Origin: Rhizobium sp. BK196 | Lineage (GTDB): Bacteria > Pseudomonadota > Alphaproteobacteria > Rhizobiales > Rhizobiaceae | Reading direction: 5' to 3' | Length of the DNA stretch: 64,000 bases | Assembly (NCBI RefSeq): GCF_014193255.1 | Contig: NZ_JACHZB010000010.1 | Coordinates: forward strand, 1-64,000 | Position numbers and translations under genes: made by a program | Notes under the pieces: model-generated | The model's database searches: none | What the model was told of the DNA's origin: nothing | Seen by the model: the letters and a program-made list of their open reading frames with translations, nothing else | Shown here: positions 1 through 7,384 of the stretch, one piece after another | Numbering within the stretch: the stretch's first letter is position 1 | Layout: each line of letters starts with the position of its first letter

Positions 1-72
1 CATCGACAACCCGTTCGGCACGAGGTTGTCACCCATGTCTTAGGTACGTTCTGTTACCTATGTCTTCGGTAT
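1..72. mobile_element. Possible insertion-sequence end (cut by window edge)
   Basis: A short plus-strand reading frame (positions 2-43) ends at TAG and could be the last 13 codons of a gene that starts outside the window. Just after it lie two imperfect 16-base direct repeats, at 31-46 and 56-71, which agree at 14 of 16 positions and have a 25-base period. Repeated subterminal boxes next to a gene end, beside a tRNA gene, resemble the end of an insertion sequence. This is inference: too little sequence is visible to name a family. Confidence 0.3.
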
Positions 73-86
73 GGACATCGAGAAAC

Positions 87-161
87 TGGAGCGGGCGAAG
101 GGATTCGAACCCTCGACCCCAACCTTGGCAAGGTTGTGCTCTACCCCTGAGCTACACCCGC
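87..161 (-). tRNA. tRNA-Gly (anticodon GCC)
   Basis: On the minus strand a full cloverleaf can be drawn: a 7-bp acceptor stem (GCGGGTG with CGCCCGC, one G-U pair), a D arm, a 5-bp anticodon stem CAACC/GGTTG enclosing the loop TTGCCAA (anticodon GCC, plus-strand positions 127-129), and a T arm with the loop TTCGAAT. Discriminator U is followed by an encoded CCA (87-89). It decodes GGC and GGU. It reads toward the left edge, away from the gene at 414. Confidence 0.97.
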
Positions 162-413
162 TCAAATCCGCAACGGTCCGGGGTAGTAAGTAGCGGACCG
201 TGGGTGCCACCTTGCGGCGACGGGCGCTATATCGCCCAAACGATTTTCAAATGCAACAGGGAAATGACGGAAAAACGAAGAAAAGTTCCGACGGTGGAAA
301 ACCGGCTTCGGAAACGCCGCGAATGCAGGGCAAGGCGTCGGTCCTGACGATTGCCAAGCGCACGAGGCGGACGTAAGCAGACAGTCCAATCTGCCTTTCT
401 CTTGTCTGATGGA

Positions 414-929
414 ATGACGATGACCGAAAACAAGCCCAAGACTCGCCAGGATCTTCTCGCCTTTCTCGATGGCATCGGCATCGCCCACAGTACCAAGGAC
501 CATGCGCCCGTCTTCACAGTAGCCGAATCGGTAGCGTTGCGGGACGAGATTCCAGGCGGGCATACCAAGAACCTGTTCGTGAAGGACAAGAAAGATCGTT
601 ACTTCCTGCTGACAGTCGAGGAAAATGCCCTCGTCGACCTCAAGCAGGTCCATACTCTCATCGGCGCTTCCGGCCGCGTCTCTTTCGGCAGGCCCGAGAA
701 GCTGATGGAATATCTTGGGGTCATTCCGGGAGCCGTCACCGCGCTCGGCGCGATCAACGATACCGGCAATAATGTCACCTTCGTGCTCGATGCGGATCTG
801 ATGCGCGATGACGTCATCAACTGCCATCCGCTTTCTAACGATGCGACGACTTCGATCGCCAGCGCCGATCTGATACGATTCATGGAAGCGACCGGGCATA
901 AGCCGCTTGTCTTGAAAGTGACGTCCTGA
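414..929 (+). CDS. Prolyl-tRNA editing protein, YbaK/ProX family
   Basis: This 171-residue protein is a free-standing aminoacyl-tRNA deacylase of the YbaK/ProX (INS-like) family, cytosolic, which hydrolyses mischarged tRNA-Pro (typically Ala-tRNA-Pro) to protect translation fidelity. The single domain fills the protein. Visible family landmarks are HTKNLFVKDKK with the conserved lysine, the loop GVIPGAVTALGAIND, and HPLSNDATTSI near the C-terminus. ATG at 414 and ATG at 420 both give a family-sized product and neither has a strong ribosome site; I chose 414. The frame stays open further upstream, but that stretch is not family-like. It stands alone between the tRNA gene and the thioredoxin-like gene. 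Confidence 0.88.
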   Translation: MTMTENKPKTRQDLLAFLDGIGIAHSTKDHAPVFTVAESVALRDEIPGGHTKNLFVKDKKDRYFLLTVEENALVDLKQVHTLIGASGRVSFGRPEKLMEYLGVIPGAVTALGAINDTGNNVTFVLDADLMRDDVINCHPLSNDATTSIASADLIRFMEATGHKPLVLKVTS

Positions 930-985
930 CATACGATTTTAGCGCTATCAGAGACGCCGGCAGATCGGCGCGGCGGGAGATACCT

Positions 986-1957
986 ATGAGCGGCAGCGAC
1001 AATCCTTACAACGGTTCCTTCGGCAATCAGATGTCGGCAACGGCAAGCTATGGCGCAGTATCCCAGCCTGCGGCGGGCGGCAGTCATATCAAGGACACCA
1101 CGACGGCAAATTTCGCGAAGGACGTTCTCGAGGAGTCGCGCAATCAGCCGGTTCTGGTCGATTTCTGGGCGCCGTGGTGCGGCCCGTGCAAGCAGCTGAC
1201 GCCGGTTCTGGAAAAGGTCGTCAATGAAGGTCAGGGCCGCGTCAAGCTGGTCAAGATGAACATCGACGATCATCCCTCGATCGCCGGCCAGCTCGGCATC
1301 CAGTCCATTCCAGCCGTCATCGCCTTCGTCAACGGGCGTCCGGCTGACGGTTTCATGGGTGCTGTGCCGGAAAGCCAGGTTCGCCAGTTTGTCGATCGCC
1401 TCGCAGGTCCCGCCGGCGCCGACCAGGCTGCCGAGATCGAGGCCGTTCTGGCGGAAGCGGGCGAACTTCTTGCTGCCGGCAATACCAATGAAGCGGGCCA
1501 GCTTTACGGCGCAATCATGCAGGCCGATCCGGAAAATGCCAAGGCGCTTGCCGGCATGGCTGAATGCTTGATCGCAGCCGATCAGCACGGTGAGGCCCGC
1601 CAGATGCTGAGCGAGCTGCCGGAAGAGCTTGCCAAGGATGCCGGCATCCAGGCGATCCTGAAGAAGCTCGACCAGATCGAAGAAGCCCGCAAGCTCGGCG
1701 ATCCCGTCGCCCTGGAACGTGAGCTGGCATCGAACCCCGATCATCACGAAGCCCGCCTGAAGCTCGCCAAGATCCTCAATGTCGAGGGCAAGCGTGAGGA
1801 GGCAGCCGAACACCTGCTCACCATCATGCGCAAGGATCGTGCCTTCGATGATGACGGTGCGCGCCGCCAGCTCCTGCAATTCTTCGAGGTCTGGGGCTTC
1901 AAGGATCCGGCGACTGTTTCGGCTCGCCGCAAGCTTTCCTCGATCCTCTTTTCCTGA
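986..1957 (+). CDS. ybbN: Thioredoxin-TPR chaperone, YbbN/CnoX type
   Basis: The 323-residue protein has a Gly/Ser/Ala-rich N-terminus (about residues 1-35), a thioredoxin fold (about 36-140) and a helical tetratricopeptide region (about 145-323). The family acts as a redox-linked holdase (chaperedoxin) that protects clients during oxidative stress. The active site is a complete WCGPC with cysteines at 65 and 68; E. coli YbbN has lost one of these, so this protein should be redox-active. A GGGAG ribosome site lies 5-10 bases before ATG 986. A strong hairpin follows the stop codon. The Lon-N-domain gene downstream is co-directional. Confidence 0.92.
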   Translation: MSGSDNPYNGSFGNQMSATASYGAVSQPAAGGSHIKDTTTANFAKDVLEESRNQPVLVDFWAPWCGPCKQLTPVLEKVVNEGQGRVKLVKMNIDDHPSIAGQLGIQSIPAVIAFVNGRPADGFMGAVPESQVRQFVDRLAGPAGADQAAEIEAVLAEAGELLAAGNTNEAGQLYGAIMQADPENAKALAGMAECLIAADQHGEARQMLSELPEELAKDAGIQAILKKLDQIEEARKLGDPVALERELASNPDHHEARLKLAKILNVEGKREEAAEHLLTIMRKDRAFDDDGARRQLLQFFEVWGFKDPATVSARRKLSSILFS

Positions 1958-1970
1958 GTTTGCCGCATCC

Positions 1971-1994
1971 GCCCTTGCGTTTTTACGCAAGGGC
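1971..1994 (+). terminator. Hairpin after ybbN-like gene
   Basis: A perfect 10-bp stem (GCCCTTGCGT with ACGCAAGGGC) closes a TTTT loop 14 bases after the stop codon. There is no U-run after the stem, so it may be a weak terminator, an mRNA 3' stabiliser or a processing site between two co-directional genes. Confidence 0.45.
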
Positions 1995-2059
1995 ACCACA
2001 TTCGTCGTGAGGACGGGCGCCATAGATGCGCCCGCCGAAAGAGTGCGGGACTAGTCTTC

Positions 2060-2731
2060 ATGCAAGTCGGCAATGCGAGATATCTGAAGCCCGGGGATCT
2101 ACCGGATGAGATCGCAGTTTTTCCCCTGACAGGTGCACTTCTCCTGCCTGCCGGACAGTTGCCGCTCAATATCTTCGAGCCGCGTTATCTAGCGATGTTC
2201 GATGCTGCACTGAGCGGAAACCGTCTGATCGGCATGGTGCAGCCGGCGCACGGCGAGCATGAAGACAAGACGCATGCTCCTGAGCTTGCGGCTGTCGGTT
2301 GCCTCGGCCGGATTACCTCCTATGCCGAAACCGGTGACGGACGTTATATCGTCTCGCTTACGGGTGTGTGCCGTTTCCGGCTGCTGGAAGAAAGATCGCA
2401 TGGCCAGCCGTTCCGCAGCTTTCGCATCGCGCCATTCATTTCCGATCTTTCCGCCGAGAACGAGGAAGATGCCGTCGACCGCGGCGCGTTGCTAACAGCT
2501 TTCAAGGCCTATCTTGACGCCAACAAACTCGAGGCAGACTGGGAGAGCGTGGAGCGGGCGAGCAATCTCACCCTCGTCAATTCGCTCGCGATGATGTCGC
2601 CTTTCGGTCCAGCCGAAAAACAGGCGCTGCTCGAAGCGCCCGACCTCAAGACGAGGGCGGAAACCCTGATCGCCATCACCGAAATTGTGCTTGCCCGCGT
2701 TTTCGGCGATTCCGATACCGTATTGCAGTAG
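2060..2731 (+). CDS. Lon N-terminal (substrate-binding) domain protein
   Basis: A 223-residue stand-alone version of the Lon protease N-terminal domain. The hallmark stretch FPLTGALLLPAGQLPLNIFE, followed by PRYLAMFDAAL, sits near residues 20-50. There is no AAA+ module and no Ser-Lys protease dyad, so it is not a protease itself. The family is common in alphaproteobacteria and is thought to bind unfolded or degron-bearing proteins, but its exact role is unsettled. It begins about 100 bases after the thioredoxin-like gene and is followed 8 bases later by the Trm112-like gene, suggesting an operon concerned with protein quality control. Confidence 0.88.
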   Translation: MQVGNARYLKPGDLPDEIAVFPLTGALLLPAGQLPLNIFEPRYLAMFDAALSGNRLIGMVQPAHGEHEDKTHAPELAAVGCLGRITSYAETGDGRYIVSLTGVCRFRLLEERSHGQPFRSFRIAPFISDLSAENEEDAVDRGALLTAFKAYLDANKLEADWESVERASNLTLVNSLAMMSPFGPAEKQALLEAPDLKTRAETLIAITEIVLARVFGDSDTVLQ

Positions 2732-2739
2732 AGGGCGCG

Positions 2740-2928
2740 ATGGATGAAAAACTGAGCCGCGTCGATCCCAAGCTTCTCGAACTTCTCGTCTGCCCGCTCA
2801 CTAAAGGGCGGCTTTCATATGACCGCGAGCACAACGAGTTGGTCTCGGAAAAGGCGCGTCTTGCCTATCCGATCAGGGACGGCATTCCGATCATGCTCGT
2901 TTCGGAAGCGCGCAGCCTCGAAGACTGA
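2740..2928 (+). CDS. Trm112-like small protein (YcaR/UPF0434 family)
   Basis: A 62-residue protein matching the Trm112-like fold across its length, with the pattern DPKLLELLVCPLTKG, a central basic turn and LAYPIRDGIPIMLVSEAR. Classical members carry four zinc-binding cysteines; here only the cysteine in LVCP remains, so zinc binding is probably lost, as in many bacterial homologues. Eukaryotic Trm112 activates methyltransferases; the bacterial role is not established. It starts 8 bases after the Lon-N gene stop and is probably cotranscribed. Its stop is only 8 bases from the convergent ubiH-like gene. Confidence 0.85.
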   Translation: MDEKLSRVDPKLLELLVCPLTKGRLSYDREHNELVSEKARLAYPIRDGIPIMLVSEARSLED

Positions 2929-2936
2929 AGAGCAAT

Positions 2937-4151
2937 TCAGATTGTTTCGCCTGCGAGCAGCCGCGGATTGTCCTTGGCGGTCGTTCCGGCCGCCTGGCCG
3001 ATAAAGAAGGATTTTAGGCCGGGCAGGCGATCGACGATGCCGAGGCCGAAATCGCGGGCGATGCGGATCGGTGCCATGTCGTTGGAAAACAGCCGGTTCA
3101 GCACATCTGTCGTGACGCCCATGCGGAAGGTATCGAAACGACGCCAGCTCTGGTAGCGCTCCAGAATATTGATGGCGCCGATATCGAGCCCAAGGCGATC
3201 GGCCTCGACGATGGTTTCGGCAAGTGCCGCCACATCCTTGAAGCCGAGATTGAGGCCCTGGCCGGAAATCGGATGGATGCCGTGTGCGGCATCGCCGGCC
3301 AGCGCAAAGCGCGGGGCGACGAAGGAACGCGCAAGTGTGAGGCCGAGCGGGAAGGCGCGCTTGTCGCCCACCAGCTTGAGAGCGCCGAGTTTGTGGCCGA
3401 AGCGGCGTTCAAGTTCCTCCTCGAAAACCAGATCGTCAGCCGCAACCAGACGGTTGGCGTCATTCGTCCGCTCGGTCCAGACGAGCGACGAGCGGTTGTT
3501 GCGCAGCGGCAGGATGGCGAAGGGGCCGGACGGCAGGAAATGTTCTTCGGCGCAGCCGTGGTGCGGGCGCTCGTGCTCGACGGTCGTCACGATGCCGGAC
3601 TGACCGTAATCCCAGGTGACAGTCTTGATGCCGGCGAAATCGCGAAGTCTGGAGCGCACGCCATCGCAGGCAACCAGCAGGCGCGATTGCAGCGTGCTGC
3701 CGTCGGACAGGCTGACTTCGATATAGGTATCATCCGTCTTCAGGCCAGCGGCGCTCAGGCCATGGCGGATATCGATACCGAGCCGCTCGCAGGCGCCGCG
3801 CAGCGCGCCGACCATAGCAACATTCGGGATCATGTGGGCAAAGGGCCGGCCATCGGCAACTTCGCCGTCGAAGGTCAGGAAGATCGGGCGAACAGGATCG
3901 GACATCTTGGAATCGGTCACGATCATCTTGGTGATCGGCTGGGCCTCCGGCTCGATCTCATCCCAGATGCCGAAGACTTCGAGCATCTTCGTCGCAGCCG
4001 CGATAATGGCGGAAGCGCGCATATCCTTTTTCCAGGCCTGCTCGGGTGCTGCCTCGACGACGGCGATATTGAGATGCGGGGCAGCCTGTTTGACCGCCAC
4101 GGCCACGGACAGGCCGACATAACCTCCTCCTGCAATCAGCATGTCCAGCAT
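2937..4151 (-). CDS. UbiH/UbiF-family FAD monooxygenase (ubiquinone hydroxylase)
   Basis: A 404-residue class A flavoprotein monooxygenase. The N-terminal ADP-binding fold shows IAGGGYVGL (residues 6-14), the DG motif is ACDGVRSRLR (about 161-170), and the second FAD motif GDAAHGIHPISGQGLNLGF starts at 286. UbiH/UbiF relatives hydroxylate the aromatic ring during ubiquinone synthesis at the inner membrane. Alphaproteobacteria use several related hydroxylases with different ring positions, so the exact carbon modified cannot be read from the sequence. Its promoter region is shared with divergent tesB (84 bases apart). Confidence 0.87.
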   Translation of the reverse strand: MLDMLIAGGGYVGLSVAVAVKQAAPHLNIAVVEAAPEQAWKKDMRASAIIAAATKMLEVFGIWDEIEPEAQPITKMIVTDSKMSDPVRPIFLTFDGEVADGRPFAHMIPNVAMVGALRGACERLGIDIRHGLSAAGLKTDDTYIEVSLSDGSTLQSRLLVACDGVRSRLRDFAGIKTVTWDYGQSGIVTTVEHERPHHGCAEEHFLPSGPFAILPLRNNRSSLVWTERTNDANRLVAADDLVFEEELERRFGHKLGALKLVGDKRAFPLGLTLARSFVAPRFALAGDAAHGIHPISGQGLNLGFKDVAALAETIVEADRLGLDIGAINILERYQSWRRFDTFRMGVTTDVLNRLFSNDMAPIRIARDFGLGIVDRLPGLKSFFIGQAAGTTAKDNPRLLAGETI

Positions 4152-4235
4152 CGTCCGCTCCTGTTACTTTCTATGATCAGATGCGATCTATATAGAGCAT
4201 CAGATTACCACTTCCTACCGCCGGGAGCTGAACAA

Positions 4236-5120
4236 ATGACGGAACAAACGGATAAGCCGACCGCCATGGAAACATTGATTTCGACGCTCGATATCGAGCC
4301 GATCGAGGTCGATATCTTTCGCGGCCGCAGTCCGCGGGCCGGTTGGCAGCGCGTATTCGGCGGGCAGGTGATTGCTCAGGCGTTGATGGCGGCGCAGCGC
4401 ACGGTGACGGACGATCGCTTCATTCACTCCCTGCACGCCTATTTCATGCGCCCCGGCGACCCCTCGGTGCCAATCATCTATCAGGTCGAGCGCATTCGAG
4501 ACGGATCGAGCTTCAACACACGCCGGGCCGTCGCGATCCAGCACGGCAAGGCGATCTTAGCGCTCTCGGCCTCGTTCCAGGTCGAGGAGCCGGGCTTCGA
4601 CCATCAGGTCCCCATGCCGCCCGTGCCGATGCCGGAAACGCTGCTCGGCGAACAGCAGATCAAGGAGCAGTATCTCGCCCATGCTCCGGAGGCGGTGCGC
4701 AAATATTGGGAACGCGAACGGCCGATCGAGATCCGCCCGGTCTCGCTCAAGCACTATTTTACGAGTGAGAAGCTCGAACCTCGGCAGGATGTCTGGGTTC
4801 GTGCTGCCGGTCCTGTGCCGGACAGCAGGCTTTATCAGGCCGCCGTGCTTGCCTATCTCTCGGACATGACGCTGCTCGATGCATCGCTGCATGCCCACGG
4901 AACATCCATTTTCGACCAGAACCTGCAGGTTGCAAGCCTCGACCACTCCATGTGGTTCCATCGTTCCGACAAGCTCGACGACTGGCTGCTCTATACGCAG
5001 GACAGTCCGTCGGCTTCAGGCGCCCGGGGATTGACCCGCGGTAGCCTGTTTAGTCGATCCGGTATCCTGATCGCGTCGGTGGCGCAGGAGGGGTTGATTC
5101 GGAAAAAGGCAAATGAATAA
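4236..5120 (+). CDS. tesB: Acyl-CoA thioesterase II
   Basis: This 294-residue protein is a double-hotdog acyl-CoA thioesterase that hydrolyses medium- and long-chain acyl-CoA to free acid and CoA in the cytosol. The first hotdog carries GWQRVFGGQVIAQAL (about 36-50) and HSLHAYFMRPG (64-74); the second contains SDMTLLDASLHAHG and LDHSMWFHR. By alignment to E. coli TesB the catalytic trio would be Asp210, Ser234 (Thr in E. coli) and Gln284. The ATG at 4236 is preceded by GGGAGCTGAACAA, a good ribosome site. The frame is open far upstream, but that part is antisense to the ubiH-like gene. Confidence 0.95.
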   Translation: MTEQTDKPTAMETLISTLDIEPIEVDIFRGRSPRAGWQRVFGGQVIAQALMAAQRTVTDDRFIHSLHAYFMRPGDPSVPIIYQVERIRDGSSFNTRRAVAIQHGKAILALSASFQVEEPGFDHQVPMPPVPMPETLLGEQQIKEQYLAHAPEAVRKYWERERPIEIRPVSLKHYFTSEKLEPRQDVWVRAAGPVPDSRLYQAAVLAYLSDMTLLDASLHAHGTSIFDQNLQVASLDHSMWFHRSDKLDDWLLYTQDSPSASGARGLTRGSLFSRSGILIASVAQEGLIRKKANE

Positions 5121-5232
5121 ATAATGTGCATATTTATAAATTTGCGCGTTATTTGTGCGCTTATTGACCAATCATTTGCCTGTTTATTGGCGCCTTCAAT
5201 TATAGTCATTATATTTCAATAACTTATAGAGT

Positions 5233-5248
5233 TGGCACGAATCTGGCA
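5233..5248 (+). promoter_or_regulatory. Sigma-54 promoter for glnK-amtB
   Basis: TGGCACG, four bases, then TGGCA gives the -24/-12 layout, with the GG and GC dinucleotides exactly 10 bases apart. Only one base of the -12 element departs from the usual TTGCA. It lies about 98 bases before the glnK start, in an AT-rich gap (5121-5240) with room for NtrC sites. This fits nitrogen-limitation control of glnK-amtB. Confidence 0.85.
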
Positions 5249-5345
5249 CGTCCTTTGAATGTCTATCGCCGGTCGCTGGTCAGGAAACCGTCAGCGGCAA
5301 GGAGAGTCGGCTCCGCGCCGAGGATAACGAAGGATGGGAAACCAG

Positions 5346-5684
5346 ATGAAAATTGTGATGGCCATTATCAAGCCGTTCAAGCTCGATGAGGTCCGCGAAG
5401 CCCTCACGGCGATCGGCATTCAGGGCCTGACTGTGACCGAAGTAAAGGGCTACGGTCGTCAGAAGGGGCACACTGAAATCTATCGCGGCACTGAATATGC
5501 GGTCAGCTTCCTGCCGAAGCTCAAGATCGAAATCGCGGTCGCATCCGAGATCGTCGACAAGGCGGTCGAAGCCATCGCAGCATCTGCCAAGACCGGCCAG
5601 ATCGGTGACGGCAAAATCTTCGTCTACTCGATCGACCATGCCGTGCGCATCCGTACGGGCGAGACTGATTCAGAAGCGCTGTAA
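5346..5684 (+). CDS. glnK: Nitrogen regulatory PII protein GlnK
   Basis: A 112-residue PII signal protein, the standard length. Trimeric PII senses 2-oxoglutarate, ATP/ADP and, through uridylylation, glutamine; GlnK docks onto AmtB to block ammonium entry when nitrogen is plentiful. Tyr51, the uridylylation site, sits in the T-loop sequence YRGTEYAVSF. The start at MKIVMAIIKPFK matches family N-termini; an ATG 12 bases upstream would add MGNQ and is less likely. amtB follows after 28 bases, giving the classic glnK-amtB operon behind a sigma-54 promoter. Confidence 0.96.
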   Translation: MKIVMAIIKPFKLDEVREALTAIGIQGLTVTEVKGYGRQKGHTEIYRGTEYAVSFLPKLKIEIAVASEIVDKAVEAIAASAKTGQIGDGKIFVYSIDHAVRIRTGETDSEAL

Positions 5685-5712
5685 AGAACGGCAGATCAAG
5701 GAGCCATTTCCA

Positions 5713-7146
5713 ATGTCAATTTCGAAGTTTTCCTCTAACATCGCACGGATAGGCGCCCTTTCGGCCGCCCTCCTGGCGCCGGTCGTCGCTTTCGCGCAGG
5801 AAGCCGCCCCGGCCGCCGCCGATGCTGCAGCCGCTGCTGCTCCGGCCATGACGATGGATAAGGGCGACAATACGTGGATGCTCGTCTCCACGGTGCTCGT
5901 TCTGCTGATGACCATCCCGGGCCTTGCGCTGTTCTACGGTGGTCTCGTCCGCGCCAAGAACATGCTGTCGGTTCTGATGCAGGTCTTCATGATCACGGCT
6001 GTCGTCATGATCATCTGGGTCACATACGGCTATTCGCTCGCCTTCACCGATGGCGGCTCGTTGAACAGCTTCGTCGGTGGCTTCTCCAAGGCTTTCCTCG
6101 CCGGCGTCACACCGTCTTCGCTGGCTGAAACCTTCACGAAGGGTGTAGCCATTCCGGAACTCACCTTCATCTGCTTCCAGATGACCTTCGCCTGCATCAC
6201 GCCGGCCCTGATCGTCGGCGCGTTCGCCGAGCGTATCAAGTTCTCGGCCGTCATGCTCTTCGTCGTGCTGTGGGTCACCTTCGTCTACTTCCCGATGGCG
6301 CACATGGTCTGGTTCTGGGGCGGTCCGAGCTCCTACACGTCTCCGGCAGGCCTGATCTTCTCCTATGGCGCGATCGACTTCGCTGGCGGCACGGTCGTTC
6401 ACATCAATGCCGGTATCGCCGGCCTGATCGGCGCCATCATGCTCGGCAAGCGCACGGGCTATAAGAAGGAAATCATGGCTCCGCACTCCATGACGCTGAC
6501 CATGGTTGGTGCCTCGCTCCTGTGGGTCGGCTGGTTCGGCTTCAACGCCGGCTCCAACCTCGAAGCCAACGGCTATGCATCGCTCGCCATGATCAACACC
6601 TTCGTTGCAACGGCTGCTGCTGCTGTTTCCTGGTGCATCGTGGAAAGCTTCGCTCGCGGCAAGGCTTCCATGCTCGGTGCTGCTTCTGGTGCCGTTGCCG
6701 GTCTCGTCGCCGTCACTCCGGCAGCCGGTTTCGCCGGCCCGATGGGTTCGATCGTTCTCGGTCTCCTCGTCTCGCCAGTCTGCTACTTCTTCGTCGACGT
6801 CGTGAAGAACAAGTTCAATTATGACGACTCGCTCGATGTCTTCGGCGTCCATTGCGTTGGCGGTATCTTCGGCGCCATCGGCACCGGTATCCTCGTCAAC
6901 CCGGCCCTCGGCGGCGCCGGTATCGTCGACTACTCGACGGCCGATTTCGCTGCCTCCTATGCCGGCACAGCAACGCAGGTCCTGGCCCAGGCCAAGGGCG
7001 TGCTCACGACACTCCTGTGGTCGGGTATCGGCTCCGCAATCCTCTACAAGATCGTCGATGTCATCATCGGCCTGCGCGTTTCGGTCGAAGCCGAGCGCGA
7101 AGGTCTCGACCTCGCAACGCACGGCGAAGCGGCCTACCACGCCTAA
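5713..7146 (+). CDS. amtB: Ammonium transporter AmtB
   Basis: A 477-residue inner-membrane ammonium channel. A cleavable signal peptide ends around AFAQ (residues 26-29), followed by an Ala-rich spacer and then 11 membrane segments beginning near MLVSTVLVLLMTIPGLALFY. The two pore histidines appear in GGTVVHINAGIAG and VFGVHCVGGIFG. It imports NH3/NH4+ and is gated by the GlnK encoded just upstream. Start 5713 was chosen because it begins the signal peptide; the frame is open further upstream only as an overlap with glnK. A strong terminator follows at 7224. Confidence 0.97.
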   Translation: MSISKFSSNIARIGALSAALLAPVVAFAQEAAPAAADAAAAAAPAMTMDKGDNTWMLVSTVLVLLMTIPGLALFYGGLVRAKNMLSVLMQVFMITAVVMIIWVTYGYSLAFTDGGSLNSFVGGFSKAFLAGVTPSSLAETFTKGVAIPELTFICFQMTFACITPALIVGAFAERIKFSAVMLFVVLWVTFVYFPMAHMVWFWGGPSSYTSPAGLIFSYGAIDFAGGTVVHINAGIAGLIGAIMLGKRTGYKKEIMAPHSMTLTMVGASLLWVGWFGFNAGSNLEANGYASLAMINTFVATAAAAVSWCIVESFARGKASMLGAASGAVAGLVAVTPAAGFAGPMGSIVLGLLVSPVCYFFVDVVKNKFNYDDSLDVFGVHCVGGIFGAIGTGILVNPALGGAGIVDYSTADFAASYAGTATQVLAQAKGVLTTLLWSGIGSAILYKIVDVIIGLRVSVEAEREGLDLATHGEAAYHA

Positions 7147-7223
7147 TCACAGGGTTTGCGGCGCCTTGCACAAGGGCGCCGCTGAACGGCCCGTCGCGGC
7201 CTATCTAACCATAAGCCGCTCTT

Positions 7224-7260
7224 GGCCCGGACCTCACAAGGTTCGGGCCCTTTTCTTTTT
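7224..7260 (+). terminator. Rho-independent terminator of glnK-amtB
   Basis: A 10-bp GC-rich stem (7224-7233 with 7240-7249, one G-U pair) and a 6-base loop are followed directly by a T-rich run (7250-7260). It closes the glnK-amtB operon. Confidence 0.9.
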
Positions 7261-7281
7261 AGCGATCCGGCATATGCATGG

Positions 7282-7297
7282 TTAACATCGCTTTAAC
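7282..7297 (+). promoter_or_regulatory. CtrA box upstream of ftsK
   Basis: TTAA, seven bases, then TTAAC is an exact match to the CtrA full-site consensus of alphaproteobacteria. It lies 88-103 bases before the ftsK start, right after the amtB terminator. Binding by CtrA is inferred from consensus only. Confidence 0.6.
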
Positions 7298-7384
7298 CCT
7301 ACTTTGATTAGGTAGAGCGGACGCATTTGGCGCGGCGAAGCATTGGCGATTCGCGTGCCCCCAGGCATTGGACGGGTTTGACAT

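Noticed and set aside
599..2023. A long minus-strand open frame (474 codons) opposite proX and the ybbN-like gene.
   Set aside because: It is antisense to two clear families and its codon use mirrors a GC-rich opposite strand; no ribosome site or family pattern.
5716..7140. A 474-codon minus-strand open frame across amtB.
   Set aside because: Antisense shadow of amtB; composition is Asp/Glu/Arg-rich as expected for such shadows.
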